64,000 bases of DNA from JAODBJ01 sp963782465 (GCA_963782465.1 CAWAJR010000003.1:496001-560000), one strand, 5' to 3'; shown: positions 42,627 through 52,275, counted from the first letter of the stretch. Notes: generated by a model from the sequence alone, not told the origin. Made by a program: numbers and translations.

Positions 42627-44193
42627 GCGCCGCGGGCGTCACGTGCGGGCGGAGGTAGTACACCTGCATGTGGTCAACGGTGGTGACTCGACGGTAGTCG
42701 GCTTTCACGAAGGCCCAGATCGGGGTGCGGCGCAACGGGTAGTACTGCGACCCGCGTACGTGCGCGTCGGTGGTGTCGACGATCACGGTCGGCGGGTGCG
42801 CGGCGACATCGTCTTCGAGCATTTCCATCGCGCCCGGGAGGCCGTCGCTCGATGTCGCCGCGCCTTGGACACGGCCACCCGAGTTCCCGGTGATGAAGCC
42901 GTTGTGGATGAACGGCGTGCCCGGCTCGACACCCGACGCCCAGTAGAGCTCGGGCAGTTGGCCCCAGACGAACATCGTGCCGTCGGCGGGCACGATGTCC
43001 TTGATGCGCTCCGCGACGACCGGGTAGGCCGCGGTCGGCTTGCTCCGTAGCATCAGGAAGCCCACGAGCACCATCGCGGCCACCGGTATCCCCACCGCGA
43101 TCGTCAGCCGACGACGTATCACGCCCGGGTCGACGGGAACGACACCGGCGGCGAGCAGCGCCAGCGGCGGGAGCAGCTGCAGGTAGTAGTGGCCGAAGAA
43201 GCGGAAGCCGGCGATCACCGCGAAGATGCCGCTCGCGAGCCAGAGCCACAGATCGATGTTCTCGCGTTTGCGTTCCGCCTTCGCCGCGAACACGAGCAGA
43301 GCAACGTTCAATCCGACGAACGCGATGTTCATCGCGAACGCGCGCAACAGCATCGGGAACACGGGCCCGACGATCGCGAGGTAGCCGCGGTTCCCCGAGA
43401 AGGTCCACAACAGGAACTCGGCCGGGCCGAAGAACAGCGCGACACCCACAATGAGCGCGGCGCACGTGACCGCGGCGCGCGCGATCGCGCGCTTGCCCTG
43501 CGGGTAGAGCAGCCAAGCCATCGGCAACACGGTGGTCGCCGCGGTCTGCTTGCACAGGATCGCGAGCGCCAGGCACGCGCCGGCGAGCACCGGTCGGCGT
43601 TTTCGCGACGCGATGACCGCGGCCGTGAGCGGCAGCAGCATGAACAGTTCGAACGATGCCGCCTGCATGTCGGCGGGGAAGAACGTGACGCTGGCCGCGA
43701 GGAACAGCAGGCCGCAGGCAAGGCCGCGCCGGCGGCTGCCGTAGCGGCGTTCCGCCTCGAGCGCGAGCAACATCGCGGTGATCGCGAGCAACACCACCGC
43801 GACCGCGCGGACCGGGCGCAGGTCGCGGCTGCCCGTGACCTGGAAGATCGCCGCGTAGATGTACGGCACGATCGGGGGCTTGCGGTCGGCGGTCTGGTGG
43901 TAGAGCGTGCCGCCGTGATCGATGACCATGGCCATCGATGCGATGCTTGCTTCGTCGGAGCTGAACAGCCGGCCGACGAGGGCGGGGAGGTGGAACGCGA
44001 GACCGACTCCGAGGAAGAGGAGGAACTCGCCTGCTCGACGGTTCGCGAGCCGCAGCACGCGCCGGGCCAGCGCGCCCTCGCCCGTGTCGTCCAGGTCCGC
44101 GGCGGGACCCGCCGCGGCGCCGGCCGCGCGGTCGATCACGTCGGATTCGATGAGGGTGGCCCGCCGAGCGAGCCCCGTGTCCTGGGGGTCCAC
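42610..44193 (-). CDS. GT39/ArnT-like membrane glycosyltransferase
   Basis: 527 residues with about ten membrane segments. After an N-terminal helix (FLLFLGVGLAFHLPALVGRL) comes the family loop SSDEASIASMAMVIDHGGTL, whose acidic pair is catalytic in GT-C enzymes, then YHQTADRKPPIVPYIYAAIF with the usual Lys-Pro-Pro. A C-terminal extracytoplasmic domain of roughly 130 residues follows the last helix. It transfers a sugar from a polyprenyl carrier to a lipid or protein outside the membrane. The GTG at 44193 is my best start. Overlap with the G8 lipoprotein gene suggests that the lipoprotein works with the glycan it makes. Confidence 0.75.
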   Translation of the reverse strand: MDPQDTGLARRATLIESDVIDRAAGAAAGPAADLDDTGEGALARRVLRLANRRAGEFLLFLGVGLAFHLPALVGRLFSSDEASIASMAMVIDHGGTLYHQTADRKPPIVPYIYAAIFQVTGSRDLRPVRAVAVVLLAITAMLLALEAERRYGSRRRGLACGLLFLAASVTFFPADMQAASFELFMLLPLTAAVIASRKRRPVLAGACLALAILCKQTAATTVLPMAWLLYPQGKRAIARAAVTCAALIVGVALFFGPAEFLLWTFSGNRGYLAIVGPVFPMLLRAFAMNIAFVGLNVALLVFAAKAERKRENIDLWLWLASGIFAVIAGFRFFGHYYLQLLPPLALLAAGVVPVDPGVIRRRLTIAVGIPVAAMVLVGFLMLRSKPTAAYPVVAERIKDIVPADGTMFVWGQLPELYWASGVEPGTPFIHNGFITGNSGGRVQGAATSSDGLPGAMEMLEDDVAAHPPTVIVDTTDAHVRGSQYYPLRRTPIWAFVKADYRRVTTVDHMQVYYLRPHVTPAAHVDNG

Positions 44194-44313
44194 GATGGAA
44201 GAACACCTCCCGGTGCCGGCACCATTTTGGTCTGTCCGACCGCCCGAGCAGGTGTCAGACCACGATTCTCCACAGGATTTCCAAGACGTGCTGGTCAGGA
44301 CGTCCTTCTGCCG

Positions 44314-44319
44314 TAAACT
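44314..44319 (+). promoter_or_regulatory. Possible -10 element for the cold-shock gene
   Basis: TAAACT with a weak TGGTCA 16 bases upstream. The leader to the GTG at 44404 would be about 80 nt, long enough for the structured 5' UTR typical of cold-shock genes. The rest of 44194-44403 shows no other feature. Confidence 0.3.
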
Positions 44320-44403
44320 GTGACACGAACCGGCCGAACCTGACCGGCTCGTCAGCCAGCAATCCCGATCGCGCATCAGGATCAGCAATCAGAAAGAGTG
44401 TTC

Positions 44404-44604
44404 GTGGCACAAGGTGTAGTGAAGTTTTTCAACGCGGAAAAGGGTTACGGCTTCATCTCGCGCGAGCAAGGTGATGACGTGTTCGTCCACTTCTCCGCCA
44501 TCCAGGGAACCGGGTACAAGACCCTCGAGCAGGGTCAACGCGTCGAGTTCGACACGGGCCCCGGCCGAAAGGGCGAAGAAGCCCAGAACGTGCGCGTCAT
44601 CTGA
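44404..44604 (+). CDS. cspA: Cold-shock protein
   Basis: 66 residues, a single OB-fold cold-shock domain. RNP-1 is KGYGFISRE and RNP-2 is DVFVHFSAI; the N-terminus VAQGVVKFFNAEKG is standard. It binds single-stranded RNA/DNA and melts secondary structure. GTG 44404 was chosen over an in-frame start two codons earlier because it gives the universal N-terminus. A strong terminator follows. Confidence 0.95.
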   Translation: MAQGVVKFFNAEKGYGFISREQGDDVFVHFSAIQGTGYKTLEQGQRVEFDTGPGRKGEEAQNVRVI

Positions 44605-44617
44605 CCCGCATCGCGCG

Positions 44618-44651
44618 AGAACCGCCGGCGCGTTCGCGTCGGCGGTTCTTT
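44618..44651 (+). terminator. Rho-independent terminator of the cold-shock gene
   Basis: AGAACCGCCG (44618-44627) pairs exactly with CGGCGGTTCT (44640-44649), with further GC pairing inside the loop, followed by TTT. It lies 13 bases after the stop and 50 bp before the convergent aldo/keto reductase stop. Confidence 0.85.
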
Positions 44652-44700
44652 CGCGTCCGGGCCCGGTTCGGCCCCGGCACCGTCCGCCACCGGGCGTCGA

Positions 44701-45669
44701 TCAGCGACGCACCCGGCGCTTGGCGATCTGCGCCCAGGCCCCCGCACCGTGCTCCGGGGCGAAGGCATCCGAAGCTGCGGTGAGCAGATCGAACTCGTCG
44801 TCGGCGAGGTCGAGATCGGCGGCCGCGACGTTGGATTCGAGTTGCTCGACGCTGCTGGCGCCCGGGATGGCGACGACGTTCGGGTGGTGCAGCACCCATG
44901 CGAGCGCGACCTGCGACGGCTTCACCGAGCGGGCGGCGGCAAGCTCCCGGAGGGCGCCGATCAGCGGGCCGGCCCGCTCGACGTTGCCGGGAAGGAACAA
45001 CGGATCGTAGAGACGCGCCGAGTTGGTCGGCAGGTTGGTCGAGTCGTAGCGACCGGAGAGCAAGCCTTTGGCGAGCGGGCTGTACGCGATCACGAGATGG
45101 TCGTTCGCCTGCGCCCACGGTACGAGGTCGCGGTCGGGCTTGCGCGCCGCCAGGCTGTACTGCACCTGGTTCGACAAGACGGTCGTGCCGAGCGCGCGCT
45201 CCGCGGCTTGCCATCGGGCGAGCGAGAAGTTGCTCACGCCGACGTGGCGGATGATGCCGGCGGCCTGCAACCGTCGCATGCCGTCGAACTGGCCCGACAG
45301 CGGGAACAACGGGTTCGGCCAGTGGACCTGGTAGAGATCGATCGCATCGACGCCGAGACGCTTCGCGCTCCCCCGCCCATGCTTCTCGACGAAGCTCGCA
45401 GTGGGGAACATCGGCAGCAGCTTCGTGGCGAGGAAGACACGATCGCGCGCCTTGGCGATCGCTTCGCCGACGATCCGTTCCGACGCGCCCCGCCCGTACA
45501 CCTCGGCGGTGTCGATGAGGTTCACACCCAGTTCGAGGGCACGGGCCACGATGCGGCCCGCCTCGCCCGACGCGTACCCCTCGCCGTACCCCCAGTCGTT
45601 CGAACCGAACTGCCAGGTGCCGAGGCCGATCGCCGACAGCCGGGCCCCGCCGACCTCCACGTAGCGCAT
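44701..45669 (-). CDS. Aldo/keto reductase
   Basis: 322-residue TIM-barrel NADPH-dependent reductase. The catalytic tetrad is readable: Asp and Tyr in NLIDTAEVYGRGASE, Lys in FLATKLLP and His in YQVHWPNP (about residues 53, 58, 83 and 116). NADPH contacts appear in VAIPGASSVEQLESN. It reduces aldehydes or ketones in the cytosol. It appears to be a single-gene unit, 41 bp downstream of the aldolase gene on the same strand. Confidence 0.92.
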   Translation of the reverse strand: MRYVEVGGARLSAIGLGTWQFGSNDWGYGEGYASGEAGRIVARALELGVNLIDTAEVYGRGASERIVGEAIAKARDRVFLATKLLPMFPTASFVEKHGRGSAKRLGVDAIDLYQVHWPNPLFPLSGQFDGMRRLQAAGIIRHVGVSNFSLARWQAAERALGTTVLSNQVQYSLAARKPDRDLVPWAQANDHLVIAYSPLAKGLLSGRYDSTNLPTNSARLYDPLFLPGNVERAGPLIGALRELAAARSVKPSQVALAWVLHHPNVVAIPGASSVEQLESNVAAADLDLADDEFDLLTAASDAFAPEHGAGAWAQIAKRRVRR

Positions 45670-45710
45670 CCGGCGCAGCCTACGACCGAGCCGCGGCGCC
45701 TGTCAGTGCA

Positions 45711-46898
45711 TCAGTCCATCGGGACACGGGGCACGATCAGGTCGCCGACGCGATCGAAGATCTCTTCGAGGCTTTCACCGGTGATCGTGAGCCCGTGGTT
45801 ACGCAGCCCGACGACCGCCCGCGACGGGTCGGGCCGGCGGCGGACCAATTCGGCGACCGACGACGCGAGTTGCACGGTGCCGCACGGGTAGTTCACCTCG
45901 GTCGAGACCGTTCCGTCGATCCAACCGTGCACGTGCACGATGGCACCGACCCCGGGGTGCTCGCCGTAGATCATGAAATGCTCGATCGCGTCGACGCTCA
46001 CCCGCCGCGGCTTCACGTGGGGCGGCACGCTCAACACCATCGTGTCGTCGTCGCGGTCGTAGCCGCGCACGAGAAGGATGTCTTCGCCGACGACGCGCAG
46101 GTCGGCTTTGTCGCCACCGCTCGCGCTCATCCAGAACACCGGCCCGTCGAGGTCGGGCAGGCCCCGCAACGTACCTCGGTAGCGCGTGCTCAGGTTCCCG
46201 TACGAAAGCCCGCCGATGCCGTAGAGCAACTTCACGTGACGGAGATCGCGCGGCGACAAGATCTCTTCGATCGGGAACGGCGCCGGCAACAGATCGAGGG
46301 CGTCGAGGTGGCGCCCGGCCGCGAGCATGCCGCGCGTCTGTTCGTCGCCGTCCCACTCGGCTTCGGGGAGATCGGTGAGAAAGCGGTTCGTGATCACCAG
46401 CCGCGACGACGCCAGCGGTTCCACCCGTTCGCGTACCGCGTCGAACAGGTCGTCGTCGGCGAGGCCGGGCCCGACGGTGTAGCGACCCTGCTCGAGGGTC
46501 ACGAACTGCACGGTGTAGCCGCGGGTCGACGGCGACACGAGCACGCACAGGTTGGCCAGCGCACGTACGAGGAGTGGGTACCCGACGCGGAGCGGTTCCT
46601 CCGCCGGCGCGGGCAACGCCGCGATCGCGATGACGAAGGTCGGTGCCGCCTTGCGACGGTACGGACGCGCGGCTTCGACGTCGACGGGGTGCAACACGAC
46701 GTTCACGTCGGGACCGGGTTCGGCCAGCGACTCGTAGCCGTCGCGTTCGAGCGCGCGCTGCACGCCGTCGACGAAACGAAGCAGCACCGCATCGGCCGGC
46801 TGGTTACTGCGCGCGACGGTGCGGCGTTCGTCGGTACCGATCCCGGCGCCCCGATGGGCTCCGGCACCGACCTGGACTTCGAGCCCGGTCTCGACCAT
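45711..46898 (-). CDS. Class II aldolase/adducin-domain protein with long N-terminal domain
   Basis: 395 residues. The C-terminal 200 residues hold the class II aldolase fold: GGLSYGNLSTRYRGT, the zinc ligands in IVHVHGWIDG, and LRNHGLTITGESLEEIF. The N-terminal 190 residues (VLLRFVDGVQRALERDGYES, VNVVLHPVDVEAARPYRRKA) match no domain that I recognise and are not seen in ordinary fuculose-phosphate aldolases. GGAGG five bases before the ATG at 46898 fixes the start, so this domain is truly part of the protein. Substrate unknown. Confidence 0.75.
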   Translation of the reverse strand: MVETGLEVQVGAGAHRGAGIGTDERRTVARSNQPADAVLLRFVDGVQRALERDGYESLAEPGPDVNVVLHPVDVEAARPYRRKAAPTFVIAIAALPAPAEEPLRVGYPLLVRALANLCVLVSPSTRGYTVQFVTLEQGRYTVGPGLADDDLFDAVRERVEPLASSRLVITNRFLTDLPEAEWDGDEQTRGMLAAGRHLDALDLLPAPFPIEEILSPRDLRHVKLLYGIGGLSYGNLSTRYRGTLRGLPDLDGPVFWMSASGGDKADLRVVGEDILLVRGYDRDDDTMVLSVPPHVKPRRVSVDAIEHFMIYGEHPGVGAIVHVHGWIDGTVSTEVNYPCGTVQLASSVAELVRRRPDPSRAVVGLRNHGLTITGESLEEIFDRVGDLIVPRVPMD

Positions 46899-46924
46899 TC
46901 CCACCTCCGAATGACGGCGCGACC

Positions 46925-48003
46925 CTACCGGGCGTCCCGCTCCTGGTCGAAGCGGGAAATCCGTTGGTTGAGGGCGCGCAGCAACGGGTTGGCGTCGCCC
47001 GCGACACCCGGGTACGGCGTGCCGGCGCGCGCCGCGAGCCGCGCCTGACGATCCGTGATCGCGATCGAACGCACCAGCGCGAAGATCTCGTGCCAGGCAA
47101 GGGTCGCCACCGCGCGGCCGAGCTCGCGCTCGTAGAAGGCAATGGCGTCGGCCCGTTCGAGAAAGCCGGGAACGCGGGCGCCGACGAATCTCGTCGTCAA
47201 CTCGTCGAGGACGAGGTACCAGGCAAGGTCCATTTCCGGTGGCCCGATCGTCGCCAGCTCCCAATCGAGCAGGGCCACGATGCTCGCGTCGGGCGAAAAC
47301 ATCACGTTGCCGAGACGCGCGTCGCCCCACAGCAGGGCACCGGTACCCGCCGGAGTGAGCGCGTCCCCCGGTGCGTTCGTCACGCACCATCGCAGCGCGG
47401 CGGCGAGGTCACGAGGCGGGTCGTCGGGCGCCGACGCCCAATCGATGTAGCGCGCCCAGTAGGCGAGTTCGTCGCGCACGCCGGTGCGCAACGTGCGATC
47501 GAGGTTCGCCCCGTGCCAGTCGATGCGGTGCAGGCGCGCGAGCGCACTGAGGAACTCGGTGTGGACCTTCCGCTGGTGCTCGACCGGCGCGCTGGTCAAT
47601 TCCGGATCGAGTGCCGGTGCTTCCGCGCCGGGCCTCCCCGCGACGAACGACATGACGAGGAACGGCACGCCGAGGTACGCGGCGTCGTCTTCTACCGCAA
47701 CGACCTCCGGTACCGGCACGGTGCTCGCCGCGAGCGCGCCGAGCACGGCCGCCTGGTCGTGCAACTCGTACTCCGGGAACGACGGCACGAGGGGCGGCAA
47801 CCGGACGACGACGCGTTCATCGGCGCGCCCCCGCCGGCCGATGCCCACGACCACTCCACGATGACCGTCTCGTTCGACCATCCCGCCGACGGTCGGGCGA
47901 GCCCGTCGACCCGGATATCGCGCCGTTCGGGAAACCGGTGGCGAGCCCAGGCCTGCCATCCGGCTCGCAGCGAATCGTCGTCGCGTGTCGCTCCGGCTGC
48001 CAT
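46925..48003 (-). CDS. Aminoglycoside-phosphotransferase-like kinase (APH family), frameshifted
   Basis: About 360 residues after repair. The start MAAGATRDDDSLRAGWQAWA and the strand ARPSAGWSNETVIVEWSW lie in one frame. From ADERVVVRLPPLVPSFPEYE onward the chain is one frame over, through the catalytic loop LLWGDARLGNVMF and the Mg-binding IVALLDWELATIGPPEMDLA. One G is missing from the run at 47828-47832. Relatives in actinobacteria often sit with acyl-CoA genes and may phosphorylate or activate a fatty or hydroxy acid rather than an antibiotic. It is divergent from a TetR gene 25 bp away. Confidence 0.8.
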
Positions 48004-48028
48004 CGCAACGCATGATACAAATAGTGTC

Positions 48029-48586
48029 GTGAGTGTAAAAGACACGGGCGAGCGCATCCTCGACGCCGCACTGGTCGCGCTCACCCGCCACGGGCAGCGC
48101 CGCCTGAGCATGTCGGCGATCGCCGAAGAAGCCGGCGTGTCGCGCCCGACCCTCTACCGCTACTACGCCACCAAGGGGCAGCTGCTCGACGCGCTCGCGG
48201 CGCACGAGCAGCGCCGGTTCGACGAAGGCCTCGCCGCGGCGCTCGCGCCGGCCCGCACGCGGGAGCAGCGCCTCGACGCCGCGCTGCGCTGGCTGATCGT
48301 CCATCCCGAACACCGTCACGGTCGCGCGCTGGTCGACGCCGAGCCCCGGTTCATGCTCGAACGGCTCCGGCGCGGTCTCCGCCCGCAGAGCATTGCGTTC
48401 GAACGCACCGTCGGTGACGCACTCGCGAGCGCACCCGCCGTGCGGTCGGGCGCGATCACCACGGGCGACCTCGCGGAACTCGTCGTGCGGGTCGCGATGT
48501 CGAACTTCCTCCTCCCTCCGGTCGACCATGAAGCTGCGCTCGCCACGTTGCGGGCGATGGTGGGCGTGCGGGCCCGGGCCGCATGA
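48029..48586 (+). CDS. TetR family transcriptional regulator
   Basis: 185 residues. The helix-turn-helix occupies residues 7-55 (RILDAALVALTRHGQRRLSM, then VSRPTLYRYYATKGQLLDAL). The GTG start lies in the 25-bp gap to the divergent kinase gene, where TGTC and GACA half-sites 12 bases apart overlap the start and may be an operator. Its stop overlaps the acyl-CoA synthetase start (ATGA), so it probably controls that gene. Confidence 0.88.
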   Translation: MSVKDTGERILDAALVALTRHGQRRLSMSAIAEEAGVSRPTLYRYYATKGQLLDALAAHEQRRFDEGLAAALAPARTREQRLDAALRWLIVHPEHRHGRALVDAEPRFMLERLRRGLRPQSIAFERTVGDALASAPAVRSGAITTGDLAELVVRVAMSNFLLPPVDHEAALATLRAMVGVRARAA

Positions 48587-50259
48587 GCCCCGCCGGCGAG
48601 GGCGACGCCGACACCGTCGACACCGTGGGCTCGCTCGTCGCGGCCCGCCGGTCCGACACGAACATCGGCCTACGGTTCGAGGACCGGGCCTGGACGTGGG
48701 CCGACGTCGTGCGCGAAGCGGCGACTCGCGCCGCCGTGCTCGACGCGATGCGCCGGGACGGGCCGTTCCACGTCGGCGTGCTCCTCGAGAACGTTCCCGA
48801 ATTCGTGTTCATGCTCGCCGGGGCCGCGCTCTGCGGCGCCGCCGTCGTCGGCATCAACCCGACCCGCCGGGGCGAGGAACTCGCGGCCGATATTCGCCAC
48901 ACCGACTGCCAGTTCGTCGTCACCGACGAAGCGCAGGCCCCGTTGCTGGCCGGCCTCGATCTCGGTTCGGCGAGCGGACGGGCCCTCACGATCGAGTCGG
49001 CAACCTGGCAAGCCCACTTGCGTGCGCATCGTGATGCCCCGCTCCCGGCCCGCCTGCCCGACCCGAGCACCCTGTTCGTGCTCGTGTTCACCTCCGGCTC
49101 GACCGGCGCGCCCAAAGCCGTGCGCGGGACGCAGGGACGGTACGCGACGTTCGGGCCGGGCATGGGTTTCGGCCCCGACGACGTGTGCTATTGCTCGATG
49201 CCGCTCTTCCACGGGAACGCGCTCTCGGCGAACTTCATGCCGGCGGTGCGTTCGGGCGCAACGATCGCGTTGCGCCGGAAGTTCTCGGCCTCCGAGTTCT
49301 TCGCCGACGTCCGCCGCTTCGACGTGTCGTACTTCAATCTCGTGGGTCGCGCCCTCTCGTACATCCTCGCCACTCCCCCTTCGGCCTCCGATCGCGACCA
49401 CCGCGTCAAGTTCGCGCTCGCGCCCGAGTCGTCGGCCGCCGACGCCGAAGCGTTCCGGGAACGGTTCGGGATACCGGTCGTCGGCGGTTACGGGTCGAGC
49501 GAGGGCGCGATCATCATCCGGCCGATCGCCGGCGGGAAACCCGGCGCGCTCGGAAGGCCGGCACCGGGCACCGACGTCGCGGTCGTCGATCCCGCCACCG
49601 GCGACGAATGCCCGCCGGCCGAGTTCGACGAGCACGGCCGGCTCGAGAACGCACCGGCCGCCATCGGCGAACTCGTCCGCCGCGACCCGAACCTCGTCTT
49701 CGAGGGCTACTACGACAACGCGGAGGCCACCGCGGAGCGCAGCCGCAACGGCTGGTACTGGTCGGGCGACCTCGCGTACCGAGATCACGACGGGGTGTTC
49801 TACTTCGCCGGTCGCACCGCCGACTGGTTGCGGGTCGACGGCGAGAACTTCGCCGCCGCGCCCGTCGAGCGCATCATCGGCCGCCACCCCGGGATCGCCG
49901 CGGTCGCGGTGTACGCGGTCCCCGACCCGGTCACCGGCGATCAGGTGATGGCCGCGATCGAAGTGCGCGCCGGGACGACCTTCGACCCGGGCGGCTTCGC
50001 CGAGTTTCTCGACACCCAACCCGACCTCGGCACCAAATGGGCGCCCCGGTTCGTGAGGGTCGTCGACGCGCTCCCGACCACCGGAGCCGACAAACTCGAC
50101 AAGAAACCGCTGCGCGCCTGGGCGTTCTCGCTCGCGCCGGGCCCGGTCTGGTGGCGACCGCGGCGCGATCGCGGGTACGAACCGTTGACCTCGGACCAGC
50201 ACTCCGACCTCGAGGCGCGATTCCGCGACCACCGACGCGCCGACCTGCTCCCCGGTTGA
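48583..50259 (+). CDS. Acyl-CoA synthetase, FadD17-like
   Basis: 558-residue AMP-forming ligase. The P-loop reads FTSGSTGAPKAVRGTQGR (near residue 170), followed by CYCSMPLFHGNALSANFMPA, the adenylate motif GGYGSSEGAIII and the C-terminal DKLDKKPLRAW region. INPTRRGEELAADIRHTDCQ is characteristic of the mycobacterial FadD17 group linked to steroid side-chain activation; this is from memory and not tested. It is translationally coupled to TetR. A DinB-like gene and an acyl-CoA dehydrogenase follow. Confidence 0.85.
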   Translation: MSPAGEGDADTVDTVGSLVAARRSDTNIGLRFEDRAWTWADVVREAATRAAVLDAMRRDGPFHVGVLLENVPEFVFMLAGAALCGAAVVGINPTRRGEELAADIRHTDCQFVVTDEAQAPLLAGLDLGSASGRALTIESATWQAHLRAHRDAPLPARLPDPSTLFVLVFTSGSTGAPKAVRGTQGRYATFGPGMGFGPDDVCYCSMPLFHGNALSANFMPAVRSGATIALRRKFSASEFFADVRRFDVSYFNLVGRALSYILATPPSASDRDHRVKFALAPESSAADAEAFRERFGIPVVGGYGSSEGAIIIRPIAGGKPGALGRPAPGTDVAVVDPATGDECPPAEFDEHGRLENAPAAIGELVRRDPNLVFEGYYDNAEATAERSRNGWYWSGDLAYRDHDGVFYFAGRTADWLRVDGENFAAAPVERIIGRHPGIAAVAVYAVPDPVTGDQVMAAIEVRAGTTFDPGGFAEFLDTQPDLGTKWAPRFVRVVDALPTTGADKLDKKPLRAWAFSLAPGPVWWRPRRDRGYEPLTSDQHSDLEARFRDHRRADLLPG

Positions 50260-50263
50260 CGCC

Positions 50264-51058
50264 TCACTTCACGTTCACCGGCGCCCGCCCTTCGCCCGGC
50301 GGCCCGGCGAACGCTTGCGCGATCGTCATCCACTCCTTCGCGACCGGGCCGGTGATGCGCAGCTCGGTGTCGGAAAGGTTGCGTCGTTGCGTCACGACGA
50401 GACAGAACTCGATCGCGGCGCCGGCGACTCGGTCGGCTGCCGTGGCCTCGCCCCAGGACCACCGCTCCCCGCCGGGCGCATCCAGTTCGACGAACACCGG
50501 ACGGTCGGGGACGTCGCGGCCACGAGCGATGAAGCTGTTCGGCAACGTACGCACTCCGAGGTACGCGACTTGTCGCAACGCTCGCGTTGGTGCACGGGTC
50601 GTGCCGAGCGCGTCGGCGACGTCTTGGCCGTGCGCCCACGTCTCCATGATCCGCGCCGTGCACAGCGACGCGACGCTCATGTCGGGCCCGAACCATGGCA
50701 CCCGCGCCGACGGCCCGGCCTCGCCGAACGCGCGCAGCATCGCGACCCGGGCGGAGCGGAACCATTGGAGAAGCTCGGCCGGCGCCAGGCCGGCGTACTG
50801 CTGCCGGACTCGTTCGGTGATGCCTTCCGGGTCGGTGCGCGCGAGTTCGAGCTGCGCGCGGAACTGATCGGGTTCGACCGTCGCGAGGCGCGACGCGTCG
50901 TCGAAATACGCGAGGTGGCTGATCTGGTCGTGCACCCTCCAACCGGGTGCCGGCGTGAGCGCGGCCCAGCCGTCGGCACCGAGGGGGACCAGAAGACGTT
51001 CGAGCTCGATCGTCTCCGCCGACAGGTCTTCCGCGAGCGCCACGAGGTCGACGGCCAT
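50264..51058 (-). CDS. TIGR03084-type DinB-fold metal-binding protein
   Basis: 264 residues. The four-helix DinB/maleylpyruvate isomerase fold is indicated by TPAPGWRVHDQISHLAYFDD (metal His near residue 48) and the later ARIMETWAHGQDVADAL (His near 142), and a C-terminal SCP2-like part ends the chain. Such proteins often assist acyl-CoA or mycothiol-dependent reactions in actinobacteria. It ends four bases after the convergent ligase gene. Exact role unknown. Confidence 0.8.
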   Translation of the reverse strand: MAVDLVALAEDLSAETIELERLLVPLGADGWAALTPAPGWRVHDQISHLAYFDDASRLATVEPDQFRAQLELARTDPEGITERVRQQYAGLAPAELLQWFRSARVAMLRAFGEAGPSARVPWFGPDMSVASLCTARIMETWAHGQDVADALGTTRAPTRALRQVAYLGVRTLPNSFIARGRDVPDRPVFVELDAPGGERWSWGEATAADRVAGAAIEFCLVVTQRRNLSDTELRITGPVAKEWMTIAQAFAGPPGEGRAPVNVK

Positions 51059-51114
51059 GCCGTAACGTTATTCGCCGATCACCTTCGTGGCACCGACCGG
51101 TAGCCGAGGAGCGT

Positions 51115-52275
51115 ATGGAGTTCGCCGAGCCGCCCGAGCACGAGATGTTGCGGGCCGCGGTACGCGATGTCGCAGCCACCTTCGGCCACGACTACTACGC
51201 CGCGAAGGCGCGGAGCGGCGGCAAGGCCGACGAGTTGTGGCGAGCGGTCGCCGACCTCGGTTTCCTCGGCGTGCACCTTCCCGAGGAGTACGGCGGTGGC
51301 GGCGGCGGTATGAGCGAACTCGCGATCGTGTGCGAAGAGATCGCGGCGCAGGGTTGCCCGTTGCTGTTGATCCTCGTGTCGCCCGCGATCTGCGGTGAAC
51401 TGATATCGCATTTCGGGACGGCGGCGCAGAAGGAACAGTTCCTGAAGCCAATGGCCGCCGGCGAGAAGATGGTGTTCGCGATCACCGAACCCGATGCCGG
51501 TTCGAACAGCCACAACATCTCCACGGTGGCGACCCGCGACGGAGACGTGTACCGGCTCTCCGGTTCGAAGACGTACATCTCGGGTGTCGACGAAGCGGCG
51601 ACGATGGTCGTCGTGACCCGCACGGGCACCGATCCGGGCAGCGGGCGCGGCCGCCTCTCGCTCTTCATCGTCGACACCGACGCCCCCGGGCTCGAACGCA
51701 CGCACATCCCGGTCGAGATCGCTGCGCCGGAGAAGCAGTTCACGCTGTTCTTCGACAACGTCGAGGTGCCGGCCGACCGGCTGCTCGGCGAGGAGAACGA
51801 AGGTTTGCGCCAGGTCTTCGTCGGTCTCAACCCGGAACGCATCATGAGCGCGACGATCTGTACCGGCATCGGGCGCTACGCGCTGCAACGCGCTGCCGAC
51901 TACGCCAACGACCGTGAAGTGTGGGGCGTGCCCATCGGCCGGCACCAAGGCGTCGCGCACCCACTCGCCATCGCCAAGGTCGAAATCGAGCTCGCCCGCC
52001 TGATGACCGCGAAGGCGGCATGGATGCACGACCACGCCACCGATCGCGTCGCGGCCGGCGAAGCGGCCAACATGGCGAAGTACGCCTCCGCCGAGGCGGG
52101 GCTCCATGCCCTCGACGCGGCGATCCAGACGCACGGCGGGAATGGCATGGCGAGCGAGTACGGGCTCGCCGACCTGTGGGGCATGGCCCGGCTGCTGCGC
52201 ATCGCTCCGGTGAGTCGCGAGATGGTGCTCAATTTCGTCGCGCAGCAATCGCTCGGGCTTCCCAAGTCGTATTGA
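51115..52275 (+). CDS. Acyl-CoA dehydrogenase
   Basis: 386 residues. It shows GVHLPEEYGGGGGGMSELAI, the FAD/substrate segment FAITEPDAGSNSHNISTVAT, SGSKTYISGVDEAATMVVV, and the C-terminal QTHGGNGMASEYGLADLWGM. This matches one subunit of actinobacterial FadE proteins, many of which are alpha2-beta2 heterotetramers; no partner gene is adjacent, although another dehydrogenase lies at 7869. Divergent from the DinB-like gene and downstream of the FadD17-like ligase, it probably oxidizes that ligase's product. Confidence 0.9.
   Translation: MEFAEPPEHEMLRAAVRDVAATFGHDYYAAKARSGGKADELWRAVADLGFLGVHLPEEYGGGGGGMSELAIVCEEIAAQGCPLLLILVSPAICGELISHFGTAAQKEQFLKPMAAGEKMVFAITEPDAGSNSHNISTVATRDGDVYRLSGSKTYISGVDEAATMVVVTRTGTDPGSGRGRLSLFIVDTDAPGLERTHIPVEIAAPEKQFTLFFDNVEVPADRLLGEENEGLRQVFVGLNPERIMSATICTGIGRYALQRAADYANDREVWGVPIGRHQGVAHPLAIAKVEIELARLMTAKAAWMHDHATDRVAAGEAANMAKYASAEAGLHALDAAIQTHGGNGMASEYGLADLWGMARLLRIAPVSREMVLNFVAQQSLGLPKSY

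Noticed and set aside
46925..48003. Aminoglycoside resistance gene
   Set aside because: The APH fold covers many kinases; the neighbours are acyl-CoA genes and there is no sign of mobile or resistance context.
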